The translations under genes and the position numbers were made by a program. 55,721 nucleotides of DNA from an uncultured Alphaproteobacteria bacterium (GTDB lineage Bacteria; Pseudomonadota; Alphaproteobacteria; HIMB59). Location of the stretch: NCBI GenBank assembly GCA_902617465.1, contig CACMWO010000002.1, positions 1 through 55,721 of the forward strand. The letters run 5' to 3'. Below the pieces are notes generated by a model, which was not told the DNA's origin, ran no database searches, and saw only the letters and a program-made list of their open reading frames with translations. Shown here one piece after another: positions 16,223-23,542 of this stretch; position 1 is the stretch's first letter, and each line of letters opens with the position of its first letter.

Positions 16223-17209
16223 ATGGGTAACTATAAAAATATAAAAAACTATATTTCTCAGAAAATGAGAATGTCTCATATTTATCAACCTTTGATGTTA
16301 ATGGAACTTATGAAAGGAAAGGGTAAAGCTTCGGGTCAAAAAATAGCCCAGGCTTTTTTAAGTTATGATGAGACTCAAATTGATTATTATAAAGAAATAG
16401 TCAAGCTAATGCCCTTTAAGTATTTATCTAAACACTTAAAGGAAATCAAAAGAGATAAAGATAAATATTATTATGATGGATTTGATTTATCTGATGCGCA
16501 AAGAAAAGAAATCATTGAGCTCTGCCAAGCAAAGTTAGATGAATATATTGATAAAAGAGGATTGAAGAAAATCTTCAAACATCGGACTCTAGCTTCAGGA
16601 GTCATTTCAGGAAGTATTCGTTATAAAGTTCTAACCCGAGCAAAGAATAGATGTGAGCTTTGTGGAATATCTTCAAAAGAAAAGGCCCTAGAAGTTGACC
16701 ATATTGAACCCAGAAGTTTAGGGGGCAAAGATGAATTGAGTAATTTCCAAGCTCTTTGCTATACATGTAATGCTCAAAAGGGAAATAAGGACAATACAGA
16801 GTTTAAAAAAATAATTGATAGTTATGAGAGTCGAGAGAAAGATTGTTTATTTTGTAATATTCCCAAATCAAGAATTATCAAGTCTAATAAATTAGCTTTT
16901 GTCATCGAAGACCAATACCCTGTAACTAAACATCATTGTCTTATTATTCCTTATCGGCACTCAGAAAGTTACTTTGATTTATATCAACCAGAATTAAATG
17001 CTATTAATCAGCTTATTAAAGAGCTGCAATCAGAATTAATAAATAAAGATAAAACCATAGAGGGCTTTAATATTGGCACCAATTCAGGGGAAGTATCGGG
17101 ACAATCAATATTTCATACCCATATACATCTTATTCCTAGGAGAAAAGGAGACTCCAAAAATCCACGAGGTGGCGTGAGGGGAGTAATAGAGTCAAAAAAA
17201 AGTTATTAA
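16223..17209 (+). CDS. HNH nuclease - HIT hydrolase fusion protein
   Basis: A 328-residue fusion. Residues 1-130 are a helical N-terminal region (ISQKMRMSHIYQPLMLMEL). An HNH nuclease follows: zinc Cys144/Cys147 in CELCG, the core VDHIEPRSLGGKDELSNFQA and CYTCN. Residues ~210-328 are a HIT domain with CLFCNIP and the catalytic histidine triad His298-Thr-His300-Ile-His302 in FHTHIHLIPR. HIT domains hydrolyse or transfer nucleotidyl groups, while HNH domains cut DNA. I recall similar HNH-HIT fusions in other bacteria, some in defence-rich regions, but no assigned function. It is the leftmost gene of the tRNA-bounded element, flanked by GTGATAAC clusters. Confidence 0.88.
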   Translation: MGNYKNIKNYISQKMRMSHIYQPLMLMELMKGKGKASGQKIAQAFLSYDETQIDYYKEIVKLMPFKYLSKHLKEIKRDKDKYYYDGFDLSDAQRKEIIELCQAKLDEYIDKRGLKKIFKHRTLASGVISGSIRYKVLTRAKNRCELCGISSKEKALEVDHIEPRSLGGKDELSNFQALCYTCNAQKGNKDNTEFKKIIDSYESREKDCLFCNIPKSRIIKSNKLAFVIEDQYPVTKHHCLIIPYRHSESYFDLYQPELNAINQLIKELQSELINKDKTIEGFNIGTNSGEVSGQSIFHTHIHLIPRRKGDSKNPRGGVRGVIESKKSY

Positions 17210-17248
17210 TAAAATACAAATTTTTTTCACAATAAAATTATAAACCAA

Positions 17249-17279
17249 GTGATAACATTTGTGATAACATTGTGATAAC
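17249..17279 (+). repeat. GTGATAAC tandem repeat cluster, middle
   Basis: Three direct copies (17249-17256, 17261-17268, 17272-17279) with 12- and 11-bp periods. They lie between the 3' ends of two convergent genes, so they are not a promoter operator for either. This argues for a recombination, replication or packaging role. Confidence 0.7.
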
Positions 17280-17284
17280 AAATG

Positions 17285-17668
17285 TTAGTGTGATTTTTTC
17301 AATTTATTTAGGAGGATAATGATGTTTTCGAAGTATTTTTCCTCCATTTTTCTTACCTCATTTAACTCTATTGTCTCAAGTGCATTTTTTTTTCGATTTA
17401 TTAGTCTGTACCTTACGTAAATAACAGCATCTCTTAATCCATATTTTTTTTCTAAAGCTTCAAGGACGTAATCCATCGCATCATAATAAAATGAATTTGT
17501 AATTTCTATGGAGTCCTCTAATGAATTTTTTTGAATTTTAATATTAATGTTGAAACTTAGGTCGAAGAGCCAATAGATTATCTCTCTCTTAGTTGGCTCT
17601 TCGTTACTGATATATTTATGGATGACCATTTGACTAAATTCAGGGTCATACAATGGCCTTCCAAACAT
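17285..17668 (-). CDS. Unknown 127-residue protein of the DUF2130 operon
   Basis: Not recognised. It is a mixed-charge, mostly helical soluble protein beginning MFGRPLYDPEFSQMVIHKYI, with a central region FYYDAMDYVLEALEKKYGLR and a Lys-rich end. No signal peptide, membrane helix or catalytic motif is visible. It starts 1 bp after the DUF2130 stop, so it is the last gene of a three-gene operon. Only the GTGATAAC cluster separates it from the HNH-HIT gene. Confidence 0.6.
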   Translation of the reverse strand: MFGRPLYDPEFSQMVIHKYISNEEPTKREIIYWLFDLSFNINIKIQKNSLEDSIEITNSFYYDAMDYVLEALEKKYGLRDAVIYVRYRLINRKKNALETIELNEVRKMEEKYFENIIILLNKLKKSH

Positions 17669-17669
17669 A

Positions 17670-18899
17670 TTAATTTATGACCTCCTCCTTAATACTTTCA
17701 ATTTTGATGACATTGGACTCTTCAAAATCAGTATCAACGAGCAAAGTAGACGATATTTTCTCATCCCCTCCAGCCATATCTGAAAATATTCTTCTAATTT
17801 GAGTCTTTTTTTGTTCAAGATTTTTCAATCTATTACCTCTTGATTTCTCAAAATAGCTAGAGTCTTTATCAATTATCTCAGCTTCTTTAGCAAACGAGTC
17901 AATCAGACTCCTTATTTTCATAGGAAGACTTGAACTGGTTAACCTATTGTATAGTTCTGATTGTTTTGTCTCAGACAGGCTATTGATTTTCTTAGAGTTA
18001 TGTAGATGTATCACAGCCTGCTTTAATGTTGCTATTATAAGATTGAGACTAAAATAACTCATTTTAATGATAACAATCCTTCCGCCAAACTCCCATTGAA
18101 CTCCTGTAAAATTTTTAGGAACTGAGGTTGATGCTATAATTGCAAAATCTAAGTTATTTCTGGTCATATCATCTTTGAGTTTTTCAACCCACTTTTTTGA
18201 GTAATTGAGAGTGTCTTTTGACTCTACACCAATAGTCCCAACATTCTTTCCTGCATCACGCACGATAATATGTACATCATCACCTAATGCACCTTTACCT
18301 ACAGGTTTCACATTACAGTCAGGAAATTGTTTCTTGATGAACTCCTCAATTACGTCCTCTTGAGCTTCTCCTTTAAGCTCAACATCTTTACCAGCTTTGA
18401 GTTTTTTATTTAACTCTTCAACTTCTTTTTCATATCTTGCAAGCTTTATATCTTTGGCTTTGCTATCTTTATCTTTTTGAAGTTTATATTCTTCAAATTC
18501 ATTTTTTGATTTAGAAGCACCAAGTTCAATTAGCTTGTTTTTTTCTTTTTGAAGTTTTGCTTTATTATCTTTTTTGATTTTCGCTTCAAATTGAATAATA
18601 GTCTTGCTAGCAATTTTTTCTGCTTCTTTAGCTATTGATAAATCAGCTTTCTCTTTATATGCTTTTATCTTAGCTAAGGCATCTTTGTTTGCTTTCTTTT
18701 GTGCCATTGCTTCAATTTGTTTTTTGTTACCCCTAGCCTCTGATACCTGAGCCTTAAGGGTTCTTATATGAAACTGTAGTTCTTTTTTAGTTCTCTCAGC
18801 TTCATCTTGTTGTTTCATGTATGAGTTGATTTTCTTTTCAAATTCCTCAGTACGTAAAACGCTACTTCCACAAAGTGGACATTCTATAGTTTTAGTCAT
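17670..18899 (-). CDS. DUF2130 protein: zinc ribbon, coiled coil, PD-(D/E)xK-like domain
   Basis: A 409-residue protein with three parts. An N-terminal knuckle has Cys7 and Cys10 (ECPLCG). Residues ~15-200 are a Lys/Glu/Ala-rich coiled coil. From ~205 comes a DUF2130 domain: LKGEAQEDVIEEFIKKQFPD, PVGKGALGDDVHI and VGTIGVESKDTLNYSKKWVE, in which the Asp and the ExK fit a restriction-endonuclease-like fold, then DFAIIASTSVPK. I recall the family as a predicted nuclease-like fold of unknown biological role. It overlaps the membrane gene upstream by 8 bp and abuts the 127-residue gene downstream. Within a tRNA-bounded element with an HNH-HIT protein, a DNA-processing or defence role is a reasonable guess. 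Confidence 0.82.
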   Translation of the reverse strand: MTKTIECPLCGSSVLRTEEFEKKINSYMKQQDEAERTKKELQFHIRTLKAQVSEARGNKKQIEAMAQKKANKDALAKIKAYKEKADLSIAKEAEKIASKTIIQFEAKIKKDNKAKLQKEKNKLIELGASKSKNEFEEYKLQKDKDSKAKDIKLARYEKEVEELNKKLKAGKDVELKGEAQEDVIEEFIKKQFPDCNVKPVGKGALGDDVHIIVRDAGKNVGTIGVESKDTLNYSKKWVEKLKDDMTRNNLDFAIIASTSVPKNFTGVQWEFGGRIVIIKMSYFSLNLIIATLKQAVIHLHNSKKINSLSETKQSELYNRLTSSSLPMKIRSLIDSFAKEAEIIDKDSSYFEKSRGNRLKNLEQKKTQIRRIFSDMAGGDEKISSTLLVDTDFEESNVIKIESIKEEVIN

Positions 18900-19248
18900 T
18901 TTTAAAGGCCTCCTTAGCCTTTCCCTGATTAAAGGACCTCATGTCCTTTTCGTTTGATAAATCGTCTACAAATTTTGCCTCTTCAAATCTGTAGACCTTG
19001 TTTTGAAATGAAAATATCCACCACGTTTTCATCATCCCTTCATCTGCCGCGTAGATAAATCCATGTTCGATTAATTCAGCCTCAGTGCCCAAGTTGAGCT
19101 CTTGGCCGACGGCGGCCCCGTTAGAAAGATTAGGCATATAAAGAACGGGGCCTAGAAACAAAAATGACCAAAAAGCAATAAGAAAGAAGAAAGGATAGAT
19201 GTTGTTAAAACACCTGTTTTGAGGGCTTTTTAGTTTTTTTTTGTTCAT
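18892..19248 (-). CDS. Single-pass membrane protein, unknown
   Basis: A 118-residue protein with a basic N-terminus, one hydrophobic helix (IYPFFFLIAFWSFLFLGPVL) and a soluble C-terminal domain, probably outside the membrane (ELNLGTEAELIEHGFIYAAD, then a Trp-rich patch MKTWWIFSF). No family recognised. It is the first gene of the minus-strand operon and overlaps the DUF2130 gene by 8 bp, so the two are translationally coupled. A membrane partner for a nuclease-like protein is a familiar pattern in defence modules but is only suggestive here. Confidence 0.6.
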   Translation of the reverse strand: MNKKKLKSPQNRCFNNIYPFFFLIAFWSFLFLGPVLYMPNLSNGAAVGQELNLGTEAELIEHGFIYAADEGMMKTWWIFSFQNKVYRFEEAKFVDDLSNEKDMRSFNQGKAKEAFKND

Positions 19249-19275
19249 AAGAGCAAAATAGGCAATTTAAATGTG

Positions 19276-19304
19276 TTTACAATAATCACATTGAATTTTA
19301 TACT
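19276..19304 (+). promoter_or_regulatory. Sigma-70-type promoter for the zinc-finger gene
   Basis: TTTACA at 19276-19281 and TATACT at 19299-19304 with a 17-bp spacer lie about 92 bp upstream of the 508-residue gene, in the divergent gap facing the DUF2130 operon. Confidence 0.6.
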
Positions 19305-19396
19305 AGTATGAATGTTAAAAAATAAAACACATCGAAAGACATTGAAATTTAAATTTAAGACTTACAAATAGCAAAATTATAAATATTTAACTTCTT

Positions 19397-20923
19397 ATGA
19401 AAAACAACAAATTAAATTTTAATTTAAAATGGTGGAAATTTGACAAGTACGAATGGCATGACCATAAAGAACTTGGTCCAATAATTAGACCTGCTCATGG
19501 AGCTAAATTTTCTGAGTATAATCCTTGGGAATTAAATGAAAAAAAGAAATCATCTAGTATGTACAATCTTCCATTGTATGGTTCTTTACTCTCTGAAATA
19601 GATGCTCAAAAGTATGAAGAGTTATTAATTACAATAAATTCTTATTCAGAGAATAATTTGCAACAAAATGATGAAAATATTGAAACTTTAGCAGATTTAC
19701 AATCTGAAAAAATTAGACTTGAAGCCCATATTAAAAGACAGATTCTTGTATTTGCAGAGGAATATGGACTGCTAGGAGTATTTTTTAATTACGCAAATAA
19801 AATGGTATGTCCAACTTTTTGGCATCCTATTTTCGATTTCAAAAAAACAGATTTTTCAAATAATAAAAAACCAAGTTATTTTAAATCAGAATATTACTTA
19901 AAGATAAATAGTTTCGATAATGAAGTTATTTCTTTAGATTTTAACCACTTGGACTACTTTTATTACCAAACTATAGGGCGGCAGTATCACGATATTTTAT
20001 TTGATTTCTATAATCATAGAAAAATTCCTGAAGAATTATATTTAAAAACTGTAATTCCCTTACATCATATTGATTTTTTTGATGGCGCTGAATGGAAAAG
20101 AACCCAAACAAAAGCAAATCTTAATCAAAAGGGTCTAGACTATTTTGAGGGTAAAAATTTTGATGAATTAATAAATTTAGGTGAGCATTTGGGTATTGTT
20201 GATGAAAAGTATTTAGAGAAAAGTTCAGAGCCAGGTCTGTATTATAATGTCAAACCACCATCTTTAGAACAACAATGGTATATAGACAACAAAAGACCAT
20301 ATTATGAAATAACTAGCATGGCCCCATTAGAGTTTTTTATACCATTTAAATATCAATCTCATTATTTTAAAAAAAAAGGTGGAACAAATTATATTTTACC
20401 TAGTATTTTATATGCCCATGTAAATAACCCTACAAGAACCTGGGATGAGAAAAATGGGACATATAATTATGATAAAAAAGATGAGTATTATTCTGACTAT
20501 TTTGAGTCTCTGACTGATATAATTATTTTTATTTCAACTTTACAAGAAACAGCAGAATTAGAAAATAAAAAGAAATCTTTAGCGGATGGAACATTTGAAA
20601 TCATGCCTGAGAATATTACAGGTAACATATCAGACTCAATAGATATAAACTCAAATATCTTTTTAAATAAATTTATTTCAAGAAATTATACAAGAACAGA
20701 TTACTCTAATATCGAAAATCCAATTACTTTTCGCTCACCATCATTGGCTGGTATGATTTCCGAGATGTTTTTAAGAGATAAACTTGATGGGCAACAATAT
20801 AGAAAATGTGCTTATGAAAAATGTAATCGATGGAGTATTATGAGAGATAATCAACTTTATTGTAAAAAACCAAGAACATGTGAACAGAAAGCAAATTATT
20901 ACAAAAGGAAAAATAAAAAATAG
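19397..20923 (+). CDS. Large unknown protein with C-terminal CGNR-like zinc finger
   Basis: A 508-residue protein. The first ~450 residues are not recognised. They are Asn/Lys/Tyr-rich with an early WHDHKELGPIIRPAHGAKF motif and a stretch PSLEQQWYIDNKRPYYEI. The C-terminal ~45 residues form a zinc-finger-like module: CAYEKCNRW, then LYCKKPRTCEQKANYYKR, i.e. four cysteines plus a basic tail, similar in layout to CGNR-type nucleic-acid-binding fingers. No recombinase catalytic residues (RHRY or Ser) are seen. It is the rightmost gene of the tRNA-bounded element and ends 10 bp before a GTGATAAC cluster. It could be a DNA-binding controller or an antiphage effector; function unknown. Confidence 0.6.
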   Translation: MKNNKLNFNLKWWKFDKYEWHDHKELGPIIRPAHGAKFSEYNPWELNEKKKSSSMYNLPLYGSLLSEIDAQKYEELLITINSYSENNLQQNDENIETLADLQSEKIRLEAHIKRQILVFAEEYGLLGVFFNYANKMVCPTFWHPIFDFKKTDFSNNKKPSYFKSEYYLKINSFDNEVISLDFNHLDYFYYQTIGRQYHDILFDFYNHRKIPEELYLKTVIPLHHIDFFDGAEWKRTQTKANLNQKGLDYFEGKNFDELINLGEHLGIVDEKYLEKSSEPGLYYNVKPPSLEQQWYIDNKRPYYEITSMAPLEFFIPFKYQSHYFKKKGGTNYILPSILYAHVNNPTRTWDEKNGTYNYDKKDEYYSDYFESLTDIIIFISTLQETAELENKKKSLADGTFEIMPENITGNISDSIDINSNIFLNKFISRNYTRTDYSNIENPITFRSPSLAGMISEMFLRDKLDGQQYRKCAYEKCNRWSIMRDNQLYCKKPRTCEQKANYYKRKNKK

Positions 20924-20933
20924 TGTAAAAAAA

Positions 20934-20953
20934 GTGATAACAATTGTGATAAC
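20934..20953 (+). repeat. GTGATAAC tandem repeat cluster, right
   Basis: Two direct copies (20934-20941 and 20946-20953) with a 12-bp period, both followed by A. They lie 61 bp inside the right tRNA remnant and just after the stop of the preceding gene. Confidence 0.65.
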
Positions 20954-21014
20954 AACCGGAAATTATTTGAAAATATTATTGAATTTAATGATTAATATAA
21001 AAAAAAGAATTACT

Positions 21015-21052
21015 CTGCCAGCGTAGCGCTCTCCCAGCTGAGCTATGGCCCC
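21015..21052 (-). repeat. Partial tRNA-Ala copy (att-like repeat, right)
   Basis: Exact 38-bp copy of tRNA-Ala(GGC) from its 5' end to the anticodon loop, with no anticodon 3' strand or T-arm, so it cannot be a functional tRNA. It is the displaced end expected after site-specific integration in which the element supplies a replacement 5' half to the intact gene. Confidence 0.85.
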
Positions 21053-21165
21053 TACGTCAGCATTATCAAGGATTTTATACAAATTGGTAGTTAGTTCAAA
21101 TCGTATTTCCTATAAGTTTCCGAGAATAAATACAAAGAAAGTGAACTATTTGATAAGTTAAAATT

Positions 21166-21489
21166 ATGAGACTCGTTCTGATATTTATATTCTCATTAAT
21201 TTCTATTTCCTCTCATAGCTATCATGAAAAAGATATAATTTATGATGAAGAGGAAATAATCTGTATTGCAACCTATGAGCTAGCCGAAGATTTTTTTTTA
21301 CAAATGAAAGACCCTAACACTTCTGAAGAAATGAATAAAAGAAAACAAGCTCTATTGGATAAATACGATGAGGGTCACTTTCCTCAGGAGGATATAGAAT
21401 TTTATACTCTTGAAATTCATTATGCATGGACTGCTAATTTTGATTTTTTACCACCAATTTTAAAAAATTGTCGTGAAAATATCCGTTGA
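21166..21489 (+). CDS. Small secreted protein, unknown
   Basis: A 107-residue protein with an N-terminal signal peptide (MRLVLIFIFSLISISSHS) and an acidic mature part containing two cysteines (EEIICIATYELAEDFF and ILKNCREN) that could form a disulfide. No family recognised. It converges with the small barrel-like gene downstream. It lies just outside the right tRNA remnant. Confidence 0.55.
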   Translation: MRLVLIFIFSLISISSHSYHEKDIIYDEEEIICIATYELAEDFFLQMKDPNTSEEMNKRKQALLDKYDEGHFPQEDIEFYTLEIHYAWTANFDFLPPILKNCRENIR

Positions 21490-21504
21490 TCAATTTGGGT
21501 ATTA

Positions 21505-21759
21505 CTACATTTTTTCCAACTTATATACGTCATCTACATTATTAAATTTAGCATCAAATTCCTTTGATCTTGGATCTTCAAACAAAGCATAAAATTTTTC
21601 CTCATCGGTGACATTTGCTACAATTATCACTTTTCCATCTCTGACAAATCCCATCTCAAATCCATCAGTATATTTCGCAATGTCATCTTTAAAAGAGTCA
21701 TACAATTTTAAGTAGTCTTCTTTAGTTCCGTTATAAGTAGATACAACACATAAATTCAT
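21505..21759 (-). CDS. Small alpha/beta-barrel-like protein, unknown
   Basis: An 84-residue soluble protein with a ferredoxin-like pattern: strand LCVVSTYNG, helix EDYLKLYDSFKDDIAKY, strands FEMGFVRDGKVIIVANVT, helix KFYALFEDPRSKEF and strand DVYKLEKM. This resembles small dimeric alpha/beta-barrel (ABM-like) proteins. A reasonable ribosome site (AAAGGAGAA) precedes the ATG. It is divergent from a protein of the same size and style. Function unknown. Confidence 0.6.
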   Translation of the reverse strand: MNLCVVSTYNGTKEDYLKLYDSFKDDIAKYTDGFEMGFVRDGKVIIVANVTDEEKFYALFEDPRSKEFDAKFNNVDDVYKLEKM

Positions 21760-21870
21760 AATTATTTTCTCCTTTAAACTAATTTACGTATTGTTCAATT
21801 TTAGAGATCAATATCTTTTGAATGAATTATTTTTAAATAAACTTTATAATAATTTATAGAGAGGACAGCT

Positions 21871-22146
21871 ATGAAAATTATTACAAATGCAAAAATAACT
21901 AAAGGTTATGAACATTGGAAACAAATGTTTGAAGAAAATGAAAATCTGAGACAGGAATATGGTCTTAATGTATTAGCCTATGGACATCCAAAAGATAACA
22001 ATGATGAAATTTATACTGTTATAGAAGTAGAGTCGATGGATAAAATGCAAGAAATGTTAAAACTTCCTGAAATGATAAAACTTAGAACAGAAGCTGGAGT
22101 TGATCTAGATACACAAAAATTTATTTTACTTGAGGGTGGAAACTAA
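21871..22146 (+). CDS. Small alpha/beta-barrel-like protein, unknown
   Basis: A 91-residue protein with strand IITNAKIT, helix YEHWKQMFEENENLRQEYG, strand LNVLAYGHP, strand IYTVIEVES, helix MDKMQEMLKLPEMIKLRTEA and final strand QKFILLEG. The pattern is that of dimeric alpha/beta-barrel proteins acting on, or sensing, small molecules. It is divergent from the 84-residue relative, and both resemble the 95-residue gene at 11.6 kb. Ribosome site GAGAGGACA precedes the ATG. Confidence 0.62.
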   Translation: MKIITNAKITKGYEHWKQMFEENENLRQEYGLNVLAYGHPKDNNDEIYTVIEVESMDKMQEMLKLPEMIKLRTEAGVDLDTQKFILLEGGN

Positions 22147-22331
22147 GATTGTGTAAGTAAGAAGTATAAGCTTAGAAATATTAAAAATATTGATACAGAT
22201 AAGCCTAATTTAAAGGCTTTATCTATAATAGAATATTCCTTTTTACCTACATACCTCTTTTTAATAATGTAAATAGCTGCTGTAAAAATCGAAAAAAACC
22301 AAAATGTATTTACCACTAATTCTATGTTCAT
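22143..22331 (-). CDS. Small two-helix membrane protein, unknown
   Basis: A 62-residue protein with helices NTFWFFSIFTAAIYIIK and LGLSVSIFLIFLSLYFLLT and a basic loop (KKRYVGKKEY) between them. No family recognised. It overlaps the upstream 113-residue gene by 4 bp and so is the last member of a four-gene minus-strand set starting at 23542. Confidence 0.5.
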   Translation of the reverse strand: MNIELVVNTFWFFSIFTAAIYIIKKRYVGKKEYSIIDKAFKLGLSVSIFLIFLSLYFLLTQS

Positions 22332-22669
22332 GTGCTCTTGTATGAATTTCTTTCTAAATATTTTTCACCGTTCTCTGACAAATACCAAAGATATCGCTTT
22401 TCATTATTTTGATCGTCTTCCCACATAATTTTATTTGCTAGATTCATTCTTATAAGTTTTGCCCCAGTATCACTCACAATATTGAAATTTAATCCTGTCA
22501 AGAATGAAATTTCATCCAAGTCAAAAGCATTAATCACATTTTTTGAAATTAAAGACTTATCATTTATCTGTTTACCTGTTGTTTTTAGTGTGACATGTCT
22601 TTTACATATTTTTTCCTGGAGACACTTCATAAATATGTAATCTTGAGTTTCAATATCATCACTATTCAT
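22328..22669 (-). CDS. Unknown 113-residue protein, possibly winged-helix
   Basis: Not recognised. It contains CLQEKICKRHVTLKTTGKQI, a helical centre DEISFLTGLNFNIVSDTGAK, then LANKIMWEDDQNNEKRYLWY and LSENGEKYLERN. The last part looks like the wing and final helix of a winged-helix fold, where LSENGEKYL is a common ending. No membrane segment. It is coupled (4-bp overlap) to a small membrane protein. Assignment as a regulator is speculative. Confidence 0.5.
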   Translation of the reverse strand: MNSDDIETQDYIFMKCLQEKICKRHVTLKTTGKQINDKSLISKNVINAFDLDEISFLTGLNFNIVSDTGAKLIRMNLANKIMWEDDQNNEKRYLWYLSENGEKYLERNSYKST

Positions 22670-22678
22670 AAGTTTCGA

Positions 22679-22888
22679 TTATTTAAACCAATCGCCATAA
22701 ACACTAATTAAAACTAGTGAGAAAGTCCCGTACCCTAAAACGATTATAATGAAATATTTAATATATATTCTTTTGGAACTAACATTTTTTGTTAATTTAC
22801 CAAATTTTTTTTGAGTATAGATAAAAGCTGCCCATAGTAAAATTGCAAAGCCGTATGAGGATAATAATACTTTAATTACCTCTGACAT
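22679..22888 (-). CDS. Small two-helix membrane protein, unknown
   Basis: A 69-residue protein with helices VLLSSYGFAILLWAAFIYT and YFIIIVLGYGTFSLVLISVY separated by a basic segment (KKFGKLTKNVSSKRIY). It begins directly after the stop of the 217-residue gene, with no gap, so the genes are transcribed together. No family recognised. Confidence 0.5.
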   Translation of the reverse strand: MSEVIKVLLSSYGFAILLWAAFIYTQKKFGKLTKNVSSKRIYIKYFIIIVLGYGTFSLVLISVYGDWFK

Positions 22889-23542
22889 TTAAAAAGACAA
22901 TGATCCTGACAATAAGTTTTCATTCAAGGTGCCTAAATTTTTAGGGTAGGTTAGTATACCATCAGATATATATTTATCATCAAATTGTGACACACACCAA
23001 GATAGCGAAGCTGGTTTGGGCACTAGAGTTTTATTATCTCTAATAGAGTAAAGTAAATTATCTCTAACAGCTAAGTCACCCATATATACTAAATAAGCAA
23101 CTTTTGTCCGCCTTGTAATAAAGTTACTTTCGCCTTGGTTGAGACTTTTAGGAGGATTGTAGATCACTGGCTTTTTTTTGACATATTCATCTTTGAGTCT
23201 CTTTATTAACCAATTTCTCATTATTTTTCTGACCGCATGATAAGCTGCAAATTGTGGTTTAATTAAATATGTGGTTTGGTGCCCAATATTCAAAATTGTA
23301 TTATTTTCAGAAAACTTGTAAGAGTAGCCGTCTTTATATCTTTGATGAAACTTTGAGAATTCTTTAGCCCAAGTTACTCCCTCAATTACCCTATCTTTAG
23401 TTTGAGAGGTGTACTTTTCTCTAGTTGAGGTGTCATGTAAAACTACGTCCCGGAAAAAAGATAAGTAATCTGACTCATTTTTAAATTTTTCCTTATGAAT
23501 TTGTTTTAATTCTTCCCAAGGTTTGATTTTTATATCTTTCAC
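22889..23542 (-). CDS. Unknown 217-residue soluble protein
   Basis: Not recognised. It starts MKDIKIKPWEELKQIHKEKF and is basic and aromatic-rich, with FFRDVVLHDTSTREKYTSQT, AAYHAVRKIMRNWLIKRLKD and FITRRTKVAYLVYMGDLAVR. No signal peptide, membrane helix or clear catalytic motif. It heads a four-gene minus-strand group with two small membrane proteins and a possible winged-helix protein. Upstream is a 309-bp AT-rich gap with repeats. Codon use looks like that of neighbours. Confidence 0.5.
   Translation of the reverse strand: MKDIKIKPWEELKQIHKEKFKNESDYLSFFRDVVLHDTSTREKYTSQTKDRVIEGVTWAKEFSKFHQRYKDGYSYKFSENNTILNIGHQTTYLIKPQFAAYHAVRKIMRNWLIKRLKDEYVKKKPVIYNPPKSLNQGESNFITRRTKVAYLVYMGDLAVRDNLLYSIRDNKTLVPKPASLSWCVSQFDDKYISDGILTYPKNLGTLNENLLSGSLSF

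Larger units (their letters stand above)
15998..21052. mobile_element. Putative tRNA-Ala-bounded integrative element, no integrase found
   Basis: A 38-bp exact direct repeat of the tRNA-Ala 5' half occurs at 15998-16035 (inside the intact tRNA) and at 21015-21052 (isolated remnant), giving a 5,017-bp unit. Between them are an HNH-HIT protein, a three-gene minus-strand operon containing a DUF2130 protein, and a zinc-finger protein. GTGATAAC direct repeats lie about 100 bp inside the left end, about 60 bp inside the right end, and between the convergent genes in the middle. Their placement resembles integrase arm-type sites. No tyrosine or serine recombinase is encoded, so mobilisation in trans, or decay of the recombinase, is inferred. 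Confidence 0.65.

Noticed and set aside
19397-20923. Zinc-finger protein as the missing integrase
   Set aside because: No Arg-His-Arg-Tyr pattern or serine recombinase catalytic region is visible; its only recognisable module is a Cys4 finger.
21015-21052. Second functional tRNA-Ala
   Set aside because: Only the 5' half is present; the anticodon 3' strand, T-arm and acceptor 3' strand are missing.
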